From: Mangifera indica
Taxonomy: Eukaryota; Streptophyta; Magnoliopsida; Sapindales; Anacardiaceae
NCBI RefSeq assembly: GCF_011075055.1
Contig: NC_058151.1
Coordinates: forward strand, 4,482,251 to 4,546,250
Direction of reading: 5' to 3'
DNA: 64,000 bases
The notes under the pieces are model-generated. The model saw nothing but the letters and a program-made list of their open reading frames with translations, did not search any database and was not told the origin of the DNA. Each line of letters opens with the position of its first letter. The first letter of the stretch is position 1. Of this stretch, positions 1 through 11,485 are shown one piece after another. The position numbers and the translations under genes are program-made.

Positions 1-1812
1 GGGCCTATATGGCTAGTGAGCTTGGTACAATCCATAATTTTACGAACCATGGCCCCAAGCTGGCTGGACCGATATGGTTTACATTTACTAAAGAATTTCA
101 TAAAATTGATAATATATTTATTAATTGAATTTGAATAATTTATTTATAAAGAGATTTAATTGAATTTTTAAAAAAAAAAACTCTCAGAGAATAATTAACG
201 TCAAACCTAACAATCCTATGTTTGTTTGGTTATCAGTTGCATTGAATAGTAAGTAATACTTGCTACTACACCAACATTTTGGATGATTGTCAACTTGGTC
301 ATGTTGGCCGATAAACCCATATTCTCAAGTCACGCAACGTATTCCACATGTCATCCATTCATTGATTCAAGAAATATGATGGGTCATGGAAAGCTATCAT
401 ATGCTCAAAAGGAAAGCTAAGTGACCAAGACGGGATACCAAACACGGGAATAAGAGTTTAAGTTTTATAGATAATATATTAAGATTATATCTTTAATTTA
501 TTTAATGTAACAATTATCGAATTAATCATTAAATTTAAAATTTTATTTTTTTAGTGTGATTAATTCAATCACCAAAGGATAGTTTAATTCAAGCAAATTT
601 TTTTTGAAAAAATTGTTAGATTATTATAATCACTTTTAATAAAACTATATATATAATTTTTATTCATAAATAATAATATATTATAATATAATTTATATTA
701 TATTATTTTTAATTATTTAATTATATAAATAATATATTATTATTTATATATAAATTTTGACATATAATATTACCCGATTATTTTATAGATACCATTAAAA
801 TGGAATGATTTGTTTTGATGACTTTAGTTTTCCTTCTTAGGAAAGAAATATTTATTATTATTATATTTTGGTTGACTAATGCATTTTGAAATTCAAGAAG
901 TTAATAGATTGTATTAAATTATGGATGTTAGATATTTTCCTGCTTTAGAAGATGGCACCTGCACATCAACCGACCTCATCACGACTAATAAAAGACACAA
1001 AAATTATTAGCTTAATTTTCAATTAAGCCGGCTGGTCCTTATCTTGAACCTTTCCACTTTGTTGGCCAACACGACCAAGTTTAGTCTAACAGCATTTTCC
1101 CATCCCTTGAATCCGTAAATCACACTTTCCACCCAAGGTTCAAGTCTATTAACAAAATAGAGTTCTAATATAAAACCAGAAAGTTTAATTATTATTGTAA
1201 CCATAACTATTTCACTCATGGGAAATTGCCATTTATCCTTAACACCGACATCTAAAATCATATACAAATCCAAAAAATAGACTATCCAAGATCTAAACTC
1301 TTTTAATAATACCACTCATAACCTCTCTAAACTCTCTAGCCTCCTATACACCCAACAAACACAAAGAAAACGACATTCTTAAATTTGAAGAGTACACCTT
1401 AATCTCGATAAAACTAATGACAAAGTATAATCACAAAAAGTTGATGAAGTTAAAGAGTTTGTCTCCCCTCTTTCTCCTCTACATCTCATTCCCCTTCTCC
1501 TTCTCCCTTCCTCCATAGTTATAGCCCGACGCCACAATTACTAATTTTGTAAATAGTATTATAGATATAATTTTAATTTGTGGTCGTAGAGTTCATTATC
1601 CCTCTCCATCTCTTTTCCTCCACAACCGCCGTCTTCCCTTCTTGTCTCCTATGGCTAATTTTTATTTCATTTTAATTTCTTTTTCAAATTATATGAAATC
1701 AAAATGACCATTATGCCCTTTTACAATTAATTTTAGGTTAATAAAACCAAGTTTTGGGTGGAAAAAAATAATTTATATACTCAATAGGTGGGAAAATGTT
1801 TTTATGCCAAAC
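1..1812. other. gene-free AT-rich stretch
   Basis: I see no gene here. The sequence is very AT-rich, with a palindromic TATA-rich block near 620-780 that resembles the AT-rich MITE family seen elsewhere in the window. The reverse-strand open frame at about 1019-1315 has no homology that I recognise and is probably chance. A short piece near 1740-1800 (the wording around 'ttgggtggaaaa') resembles ends of the Mutator-type MITE family, but no full element can be delimited. Confidence 0.5.
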
Positions 1813-1928
1813 TTTGGATGGGCAAATGTTAATCACTAAATATCATGTGCCATCCCCTTCACATTGCATCTTTGGGTAGGACAAAGTTAAGCACTAAAGA
1901 TAATGTGCCATCTCCTTCACACTGCAGC
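1813..1928. repeat. 58-bp tandem duplication upstream of the GDSL gene
   Basis: Two adjacent 58-bp units, 1813-1870 and 1871-1928, align without gaps and differ at roughly ten positions. Both carry the words 'aatgtgccat' or 'catgtgccat' and 'ccttcaca'. The array ends about 125 bp before the likely GDSL start codon, so it lies in the promoter or 5' leader and may duplicate a regulatory site. Confidence 0.75.
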
Positions 1929-2054
1929 CATATGTTTATCATCTCCGGTTCCCTCGTGCAACAGTTCATATGAATTTAATGATTGCCAGTGAGCCCATTT
2001 GTTGTATATGAAGTAAGATGCTTAAACACAGAGGCCAAGTACAAAAATAGAGAA

Positions 2055-5010
2055 ATGAGGATACCTGTATTCATTTCAGCTATGCAAAGTCTAGGATTTG
2101 TCTTTTGTGTATCGCTGTTTTTGGCAAGTGTTAATGTCGTCATCTCATCAAGCAGCTCTAAGAAAGAGTCTACAAAACAGCGTGCAGTGTTTGTGTTTGG
2201 AGACTCGTTGTATGATCCAGGAAATAATGACTTCCTCAATATGAGCATTGATTTCAAGGCAAATTTTCCTCCATACGGTGAGACTTTCTTCAAGTATCCT
2301 ACCGGAAGATTTAGCGATGGCCGCCTTATTTCTGATTTCATTGGTAAGCTAATTTATAAATAATTATTTTTAAACTTAATTCTTCGTCATCATGTCAATA
2401 CCATTAAATCAGTGACATTTTGGAGGTGCTTGGTGCAGCCATGCATGTAAACTTGAGTGTGTGGAAACCATACTTGGAACCTGGAAAACAGCAATTCATT
2501 CATGGAGCCAACTTCGCAAGTGGTGGAGCTTCTGTTCTTGTTGATAGTAATGCTTCCTGGGTATGCGATCCTAATATCATGTGGTAATTCAAGTTTTAAA
2601 TACAAAATCTTAATTTATAACTAAGAAAAAACATAATCAGAGAGAAAACTAAACTAGAATTTATGAATTCCTCCGATCTATTTTTCTTTTAACATTTCTG
2701 AAAAAATTATTAATTTCTTTGGTGATACGCAGTCAAAAGCTTCTATAATAACTCTTCAAAATATAGTATAAATATTTTATAATACACAATACGTATCTTA
2801 TGATACAAAAGAAAAAACAATCTGTATCATGAAGTCTATCGAATTAATATGATACAGTAAATATATCATATGATACGATACATTTTATCAACACGGATCA
2901 ATTGCTAACAAATGAAAAGTGACATATAACTAATAATAATTCTATGATATTTAGTTTTGCTGCTTATTATTATTAAGGTCTATGAAGAAACATCAATAAC
3001 CTCTATTTCACTCCAAAAATATTTAAAAATTGATTATATTTTAATTTTTAAGAAAATTAAATAAATAAATTTCGCTTTTGTTTATTATTAAGGTTGGTGT
3101 GGACATGATATGGGGTCGGGTTGGACACAATCTACCACTGTAACGGGTTATACTAGGTTCAGGGGTTGTGTGGATCTTGTCAGACTGTAATGGGTCATAG
3201 TAGTAAGCCTTTTTAAAAATAAAAAATAACTTATTAAATTTTCATTCCGCGGGTGCAAAAGTTTTTTACACCCTTTTTCTGTCCAATTATATGTCACTTC
3301 TGTCCAAAGTATGTGAGTTATTTAATGTGCATGCACCGTCCTCCATATCCTAATATCGTGTGGTGATTCAAGTTTTAAATACAAATACTGCATATTGTTA
3401 ATATATTAAACATTTATCACAAGATCTTCATTTATGATTTCAAATGAAAACCCAAAGGATAAACTGAAATAATAAGTTTGAAATGGGATTTAATACAGGA
3501 GTATAATAAGAAAAAGTCTTTCCTCTATTACTTTCTTTACTCTGCTTCAAATTTTTTGCAGCTCAACCTTGAAAGACAGCTAAGCTTGTTCATGAATGTG
3601 GTCAATACATTGACGCAACAATTAGGAAATGCAGAGGCGAAGAAATTGCTAACAAATGCGGTTTACCTCTTTAGCATTGGAGGTGTTGATTATGCATGGT
3701 TCAAAGTTGATTACCCAAATGCTACAGAATCAATGAAGTTGGAATACGTAAATTGGGTTATCGGAAACATAACGAATGTCATCAAGGTAAAACTCTCTCT
3801 TTACAGTCACCAATACAAAAAGTTGTTGGGCTTTTGTTTTTTATATATCTTTATCAATCTTTTGGCCTTAGGAAATATACAAAGTAGGAGGAAGGAGATT
3901 TGCTTTTCAAAACATTGGACCCCTGGGTTGCTTGCCAGAAGTTCGACAAGATTATAATCTCAGCGGCATTCAGTGCTTAGAAGAAACGTTAGCATTAGCA
4001 ACATTGCACAACAATGCTTTATCTAATGTTTGCAGGAAGCTAGAGAGTCAGTTATCAGGATTCAAGTATTTGATTTTTGATTACTACAATTCCCTTCTCG
4101 ATAGAATCAAGAATTTCTCCAAGTATGGTAGGTTTTGACCATAATTTTGTATTTTATATTTCTTTTGATAGGCTCTAGAGTAATTAATTATGCTTACATC
4201 ACTCAAAAAAAAAAATAGTATTAATGGGAGAAAAATAACGAATAGATAAATATTTAACTGTTATAAGTATTATTTTCATAATGTTAATGACCAATTATTT
4301 ATATTTTCGATAAAATTAAATAACTATGCGATTTTAATAAATGAAATAATGATAGTTAAAAGTTTATTTTTTATCGTTTTAATAACGGAAAAAATCTTAT
4401 CATTACCTATCGTTGTAGCTTATTGTTAAAAATATTAACTACAAGAATATTTTTAATGGTAAAAGTTATATTGACAGGTGATGAAGGGAATTTTTCCATT
4501 GTTAAAATTTTTTACCGATAGAAAATAAATTTTTAATGACCATTTTCTCTTTGTTAAAATAATAAATTTATTTATTTTTAACGAGAGTATAAATAATTGG
4601 TTGATAAAACCGTGAAAACAACACTTATAACTACTGTATATTTATTTATTTGTTATTTTCCTCTCACTTATCCCAGTTTTTTTTTTTTTTGTAGTGCATA
4701 TATTAAGCCATTGAATTAAGCAATGAACTGTTTTGAAGGTTTCAAAGAAGGATACAAAGCGTGTTGTGGCAGTGGGTTATATCATGGAATCAATTGTGGA
4801 ATTGGGGAATATTATTTATGCACTAATCCTAATGACTACCTGTTTTGGGATGGTTACCATCCTACTGAACATGCCTACTCTCAACTGGAAAAGCTGTTCT
4901 GGAGTGGAAACCCAAATGTTACATGGCCTCTAAGCATGAAACAACTATTTGAATTTGACGAACCTGAGATTGGCAACTTAGCTGATGATGATCTGTTTAT
5001 GCATGCGTAA
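2055..5010 (+). CDS. GDSL esterase/lipase (SGNH hydrolase), five exons
   Basis: Exons by splice signals and frame: 2055-2343, 2439-2560, 3562-3786, 3872-4127 and 4739-5010, joining to 387 codons. The first ATG is at 2055 and a second in-frame ATG at 2082 would give 378 residues. The N-terminus carries a hydrophobic signal peptide, so secretion to the apoplast is expected. Block I is GDS (Gly49-Asp50-Ser51, nucleophile Ser51), followed by the family's D-P-G-N-N. Block II is the FASGGA motif near residues 122-127. Block V is D335-G-Y-H338, giving Asp and His of the triad. Block III, normally G-x-N-D, reads G177-G-V179-D180, so the oxyanion-hole Asn is replaced by Val. Length and intron positions fit plant GLIP-type enzymes. 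Intron 2 (2561-3561) is enlarged by repeats. Substrate unknown; catalytic competence is doubtful because of Val179. Confidence 0.88.
2568..3390. repeat. direct repeat of about 40 bp bounding extra sequence in GDSL intron 2
   Basis: The word starting 'cctaatatcatgtggtaatt' near 2569 recurs at about 3348 with two changes, followed by the same 'caagttttaaatacaaa'. Between the copies lie about 780 bp of AT-rich sequence with several 'gatac' palindromes. This looks like an old insertion or partial duplication inside the intron. The element is not identified. Confidence 0.5.
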
Positions 5011-5219
5011 CTTTATTAAATCTGGCTCAATAAGCTTGTTACCAGCAAGTGTAAACAGTTTTAGTTAATAAAGGAGCTAATAGTTCTTAAAATCTTATAT
5101 AAAATTGTTTATGTTATATTTAATTTCAAACTTAATGACTTTTTAGAATCTACTGAGGCTGGATTCTAACAAACTTGTGAGAGAAAATTGAATGTGTGTA
5201 TTATGTTATTCATGCCTTG

Positions 5220-7990
5220 TTTTTGCTTTATATATTATTCGTTTTGGTGGGAGTTGAATATGGAGAGGTGAAGAAAAAAAGGATTATCAGAGGGAGAGTT
5301 TTGCAGCTTGATTGCAAAGAAATATGCTAAAACTTTTTAAGTTTTTCATCAATTATAGTGAACTTTTTTTCTACCCTTCACAGTAGACGTAGACAATCTA
5401 TTGATTTTTGAACAACTATAAATTCTTGTGATCTTGATTCTGGTTTTTTGTTTACTTAATTTTCTTTTGTAAATCTTGAATTTCATTTATGTTATTATTA
5501 ACACACAAGCTAGAATAATTTTGTAAACCCAAAACTTCATCAATTAGAATCAAAGCTAGGATTTAGGATTTAAAAGATTGGGGTTTCTAAATCTACAATT
5601 CTAGGGTTTAGAAATTTGAGCTTTTCAATCTATGACTTCTCTAGGGCTTAGAATTTGAGGAGTTTTCAAACCAATAGCTAATAGGGTTTTCCAAAATCAA
5701 TATTTTGTGGTTTTCTTTAATCTATAAGTTATTAGGCTCTTCCATTAGAATTTTTTGGCCATGTCTTAGTATGAGGTAGAAAAGTTCAAATGAATAATGA
5801 TTATGGTTTATGGAAAATGAAAATGAGAGTCATGTTAGTCAAGGAGGGACTTGCTTCTACTTTAGATAGTGAAGATAAGCTACCAAAAAATTTAAGTGAA
5901 TTAGAGAAGAGGGATCTACTAGGTAAGGCCTATACTTCACTGATTCTTGGGTTGGGTGACAAAATTTTGTGAGGTAAAAAATGTAAGCACTCCAACTGAA
6001 TTATAGAGTAATTTAGATGCTTTGTACTTGTCTAAGACTTATCCAAATAGGTTAGTTTTGAAGCAGAAGCTTGTTTGGTTCAAAATGGATGAGAGTAAAC
6101 CTTAAGAGATAATATGGATGATTTTATGAAGTTGGTTCAAGGTTTAAAAGACTTGACTCTCAAGGTGGACGATAAGCATCAAGTTGTTATTCTTATGAAT
6201 TCTTTACCTAGGATGTACACAAACTTTATCCATATTATGGCAAACAAACCTTAAAGCTAGCAGAGGATATAGTAGCCATTGCTGTCAAGGTTGTTGAATT
6301 TAGAAAATAAGGTAAGCTAGATGTTGAAAGATTGAGTGTTAGAAACAGATCCAAAAAGAAGAATCACCACTAGAGACATCAATCGGGTCAGGCCTCCATT
6401 TGGCCCAACACAAAACACAAAACTAAGGTCTGCCACAAGAAGGCCCGGTTAAGCTCATGGGCTAGCCTGGCCTAGCCCAACACTATATAAAAAAATTAAA
6501 AAATATTTAGTTGCTTGTGGCAGAAGCAACTGATGCTTTTCCTATAGAAGTTTCTGTTGTTGAATATCAACTTGTTTCAATTTGTTTTAATTTTTTTAAT
6601 TTTTCCTTATATAACCCTATTCAACTTTTCTTTATTTTTAATTTTATTTATAAATCTCTCGATCTCAATTTTTTCATTATATTCTCAATCTCATTTTCTC
6701 TCATCAACTCTCTTTCGGAAGCTATCTGAATTTATAAATAATAATTCTTTATGTATATAATTTTATTTTTATTTTATAAAAATGAGTAGATAAATAATAT
6801 AGTATATATATTTTATTTATGTTTTGTAATTTATATAGTATATATATTAATTTATTTATACTATATTATAAACTTATAATATGTTTCATCATGTAACCAC
6901 GATATTCCTATATCACAAGTGAAGTATTATAAATAAAATATTAAGGAATATTGTCCTCGGTTTTAATAATTAAAAAATAATTTGTGTTTAAAAATTTTAA
7001 TTAAATTTTTAAAAAATATTGTTTAATTGGGTTAGGTCGGCCTGACCTAGCCCAATTAAGGTCTAACCCGACGCTATATATATAAGATCAAACCTTAGGC
7101 CTTCACACATCAATGGGCTGACATGACCCAACCCAACCCATTAGTCTGATGGGCCAAACTGAAGCTAGTCTAGCCCAACCCATTGACATCTCTAATCACC
7201 ACAAAGGCCAATATGAAAGAAAGTCTATGTTAAACTCTAGATTGAGAAGAAGTGTTGTTGGGAATGAAGAGTTAGCATTTGATGGCTATGACAAGTGGCT
7301 TTAAAAATTGAATTATATTCTAAGTGGATTTTAGATTCAGGTTGGACATATCCTATGACTTCAAGTAAGAGTTTATTTATAAATTTTCAGAAGCCAAAAG
7401 CTAGAAGAGTTCTCATAGGGGGTATTTTTTGTTTGTGAGGAATTAAGCATTGAGGAGGTAAGGTTATACTTGCATAATGATAGCACTAGGTTACTTACAT
7501 ATTTTAGATTTATTATAGAAATAAAAAGAAGCTTGATTTCTTTAGAAAGCTTAGATGTTAATGGCAGAGCCTAAGGTGGAGTTCTAAAGGTCACTAACGA
7601 TAGTTATCAAAGGTGAAAGGAAAAATGGTTTTAACGTTCTTAATGGCATTACTATCATAGGTACAATTATGCAAGCTCATGATGAAATTGTATTGTGGCA
7701 TAGAATATTGGGTCATATTAGTGAAAGGGGTTAGTGGAATTATGCAAGCAGAAAGACCTAGGTGATGATAAGATAGAAAAATTACTAGGATTCTATGATC
7801 ACTACATCAATGGAAAAATGAGTAGGGTTAAGTTTAAGACTAGTGTGCAATATATGTTCATTCAAACATTTGAGGACCAACTAGACATTTATCCTTTGGT
7901 GTTTGTAGATACTTTATCAACATCATTGATTATTTCTTTAGAAGGGTTTGGGTGTATTTCTTTAGAAGGGTTTGGGTGTATTTCTTGAAG
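5220..7990 (+). mobile_element. decayed Copia retrotransposon (LTR end, gag, pre-integrase)
   Basis: About 5339-5440 resembles the 3' part of a Copia LTR (a 'gtgaactttttt...cagtagacgtagac' stretch), though the LTR start is not clear. From about 5790 the translation reads as Copia gag (N-N-D-Y-G-L-W-K-M-K-M), continuing with frameshifts and stops to about 6300. After a hAT insertion it resumes at 7203 and reaches a GAG-pre-integrase segment at about 7690-7850 (E-L-C-K-Q then H-Y-I-N-G-K). The rest of pol and a 3' LTR are missing. A 24-bp tandem duplication occurs at about 7937-7985. It is non-functional. Confidence 0.75.
6371..7194. mobile_element. non-autonomous hAT element inside the Copia remnant
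   Basis: The 824-bp insertion is bounded by a perfect 8-bp target duplication, ATCACCAC, at 6363-6370 and 7195-7202. Its ends are imperfect inverted repeats: TAGAGACATCAATCGGG on the left and the complement of TAGAGATGTCAATGGGT on the right. Subterminal sequence is rich in 'ggcccaac' and 'gggttgg' words on both sides. No transposase frame is seen. Removing it rejoins the Copia gag reading (K-K-N-H-H-K-G), which confirms the boundaries. TIR and 8-bp TSD identify the hAT superfamily. Confidence 0.88.
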
Positions 7991-8445
7991 AATAAAGGGG
8001 AAGCCTTTAGGCCTTAATGCATGAACTTAAGTCTCTAAGGTACCAATCAATCAATCATCATATCATCCCAATTTGCATGCTAATTTCACATAATCACCTT
8101 ATTTGGCACACAACAATGATCAACTTCTAATTTCATAAATTCTTTTACATAATCTCATGCCAAAAATCGTAAATATCATGTACAAATCAACATTTATATA
8201 TTTAATTATACTTATTATTATTCTAGAACAAATCACATTCTAAAACATGTTTTTTCATTCAAAATTCATAGACTAAATTAGAAAATATACGTCTGTTTAC
8301 CTCACTTTCATCATTAAGCAATACTTTAAGCGTTAAATCCTTCAATAATTTCTATAATGGCATGAATTTGACCCTTAAGTGTCTCTCTCAATTATTTATT
8401 GAATTTACTAAGGAATGGAAAGGTTTCTCTATAGAAAATCAAGCT

Positions 8446-10207
8446 TGTAACACCCATAAGTATGAGTTGAAGGTATAGTCTTTTTATATTAATGATATAA
8501 GTATGTGGCTTGAAAATTTGTTGAAGTGTTATTGATTTGTGGAAATTGGCCTGATGTACGATTGTGCATGGGGGGTGTACACCCATACATCAATTTGCCA
8601 CATGGATGATAGGAAAATCATGCCATATCGAGGAGGATAATGGGACACTCTACCATGCACTGAGGGGATGCATAGTCATGACATCCGTTACATGCAAAAT
8701 TTTATGTATGAATGACTTCAATGATTTTTGAAACATAAAACTTAATATAACCTAATTCGATTAAGTGTGCTTTTATTCCAATAGAGAGAGAGAAAGTTAT
8801 AACCGTTCAAGGTAGCTTTCTAATCGTTCAAAAAGGTTTTCGGTTTGTTTGGTGAAAAAATCAACATCAAATCTTTAGGCTTTGGAAACATGGTAAGTAG
8901 GATGTAGTTTTCCTTTAAATGTTGATTTTTTATGTACTAAAAGAGAACAATGATGATGTATGATATGAACCTTGGGATTAGAAAAAGTTATCTAGGATTG
9001 ATGAATTGATATTTGATAATGCACATTGTATATTAATATTACCATATTCGGACAAATTTAACTGAATATTTATGTGAATTATGATTTGATTTAAAAACCT
9101 TTTGAATAGCTTAATGATAAGTTATAGCGTGTAAGAAATGGACTAGGTTGGATTATGAGAATATGGTTGTGCATATGTATAACTTTGAGTTAATATTGTT
9201 GATAATGCATAAACTTGATGAAATGTGGATTTGTAGTTTTAGAAGAATGCAAAAACGCTCGTGCATCCTTAATGCAGACAATGACTCCTTATAAGTCAAC
9301 GCACACTCGTTCTAAAGTTGAAAAGCTTGCACATGTGGTATGGGATGCACGTTTGTGCATGGTGTCCCGAATGAGCATTTGTGCTAGGAGGAATGAACAA
9401 ACAATGACTCAAGAGTAAGGACTTAATTGATGTTAGTCAAAAGTTAGGTTGCCATTAGTCAAGGATATAGGTGAACGCCTATGATGGTTAAGGGTGAATA
9501 TTGTGTAAGGTTTATGTTAGAAGCACGGGGAGTGAGGGCTAGTCATGCCCATTTAAATAGTATAAAATTGCCATATTACCTTTATGCTATGTGATGAAAT
9601 GGGGACAAATTTAGAAAGGCCTTTTAAAAGCAAAATTTGAGTAGCTAACTAATCAAACATGTCCAACTATATGAAAGATGACAAAAACCCTTATCAAAGT
9701 CCATTCAAGTCAAAAACAAGAAAGTTAAGAAAAGTTATGTACATTAAGATAGTCACTAGTTGTGTGCAAAACTAATGTTAAATGTGAAAGCAATAAGACT
9801 AAGAGAGAGTTGGATACCTATGAGATGCATCATGCATTCAACGTCAAGGTGCATTGTCATACATTTTAGTTTAAGTGTGAATAGTAAGAGAGAGTGGCAC
9901 TAGTTAATTCATCACGTAGTCATTGAGATGCATCACTCATGGGTCAGTGTTAGGTGTCATCCTATGCTAATTCAATTAGTGATCTTGTAGTTATGTGTAC
10001 ATAGTAAGACAGTAACTACAAGCTCAAAATGTAGACACTTTATATGGATTGTTTGTGGGTGATTTCATTATTTATGGGAGTTGATGTTATTCAGTGTTAC
10101 AACTTTTTACACGCAATTGTATTGTATGTTAGTAGAAGTTCAAGTTGAATACATCTATTTGAGTTCATATTCTATTTAAGGATATGTATCTAGAGAGAGG
10201 TGTTACA
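8446..10207. mobile_element. possible solo LTR of a Gypsy-type element
   Basis: The segment starts TGTAACACCC and ends GGTGTTACA, the complementary ends typical of Tekay/Del-type Gypsy LTRs. It contains no recognisable coding sequence. The flanking five bases (AAGCT and CAAAT) do not match, so this is either an old solo LTR or a rearranged one. The interior has 'gtgcat'-rich words around 8560-8680 and 9250-9390. Confidence 0.4.
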
Positions 10208-10547
10208 CAAATCTAATGAGTTAAATTGAATTTTTATCAAACTCTATTAATCAATTTGAGATTATGAATTTTTTAGACTAAAATATCATATCTCAAAGTT
10301 GGGTTTGAATAAGTTTTCTAAAAATGGGTTAAATTGTCATTTTCAAAGTTTCAGAGGGAAAAATTAATTTTTCAAAAATTTATAGGGAAAATTATAATAA
10401 AATTTGGTTGACTGAATTGGTCGACTATTCTTGCCAAATTTGGCATTCGGATAATCTATAAGCTCAAGGGTGAAGAACCATATTCAAGTTGATTTAAATT
10501 GGAAGGAAAAGTGTAGTGAACTTAAAAAGTATAAAATATTTTAAATA

Positions 10548-11359
10548 GGCCAAAGTACTATTTCCCACCCAAGTTTTTATGCATTCTCAATGTCATATAC
10601 ACGGGATTTGAAAAACCCAAAGTCTCACCTATGGGTCAACTATCATTAGAAATTTTTGTTAAATATTTAGGTAAAATCATTATTTTATTAATAATATTAA
10701 AAAAATATAAAATTCAATTTATTTTATCTCTTATGTTTTAAAAACTAACCATATCACTTCTGTTTAAAGTTTTCTAACTTTAAAATATTATATTTTCCCT
10801 CAAAATCTTGGGTTTTTTTCTTCACCTCTCTAGTGCTAACGATCTTCACTTTCTACCCTAAATTGTTGGCTGATGCATGGGAAAAGATCTAAAGACACCG
10901 ACGATTAGAAATCTTGTTAGAAATGAAGAGATATGAAGATCTCTTCATCAAAGAAGAGAAGAGATCTCTAGATGTCTTCGTTGGAAAAGAGATCTCCAAC
11001 TGTCAGTGTTTTTAGATCTTTTCCCATACACCAGTCAACAGTTTAGAGTGAAGTAGGGAGGTCATCAACCCCGGAGATGGTGGTCAAAAGGGTGAAGAAA
11101 AAAACCCTAGGTTTTAGGAGGAAAATGTGACTTTTCAAAGTTAGAAAATTTTAGACAGACGTAAAATTATTAGTTTTTAAAAATTAAAAAAGAAATAATG
11201 AATTTTATAATATTATTAGTAAAATAATAATTTTACTTCTACCTCTAAAATAAAATTCTAATAGCAATTGACTTATAAGTGAGAGTTTAAGTTTTTCAAA
11301 CCTCTTGGGCATGATTTTGAAAACACATCAAAACTTGAGTGAAAAATAGTCCATTGGCC
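10548..11359. mobile_element. Mutator-type MITE, copy 1, with 9-bp TSD
   Basis: The 812-bp element begins GGCCAAAGTACTATTTCCCA and ends with a near-complement (...AATAGTCCATTGGCC). A perfect 9-bp target duplication TTTTAAATA flanks it at 10539-10547 and 11360-11368. Inverted homology extends about 250-300 bp inward from each end, and the centre holds repeated 'gagatct/agatctc' words. No transposase is seen. The 9-bp TSD and long TIRs point to a MULE-derived element. Related copies lie near 36-38, 50, 56 and 59 kb. Confidence 0.85.
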
Positions 11360-11485
11360 TTTTAAATAAGTACAAACTGATTTTTTTTGCGTCACTTAGA
11401 TATTTATATATAAGCATTGTCATCACAAAATGGGTAAAATGTGCACACAAAATATAACAGTTCACTATAATCATTTATGGTTTGT

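Noticed and set aside
1019..1315. 98-codon reverse-strand frame near the left end
   Set aside because: No homology that I recognise, AT-rich composition and no gene-like context; probably chance.
8392..9418. Short open frames within the possible Gypsy LTR
   Set aside because: They lie in repeat sequence, are on both strands and resemble no known protein.
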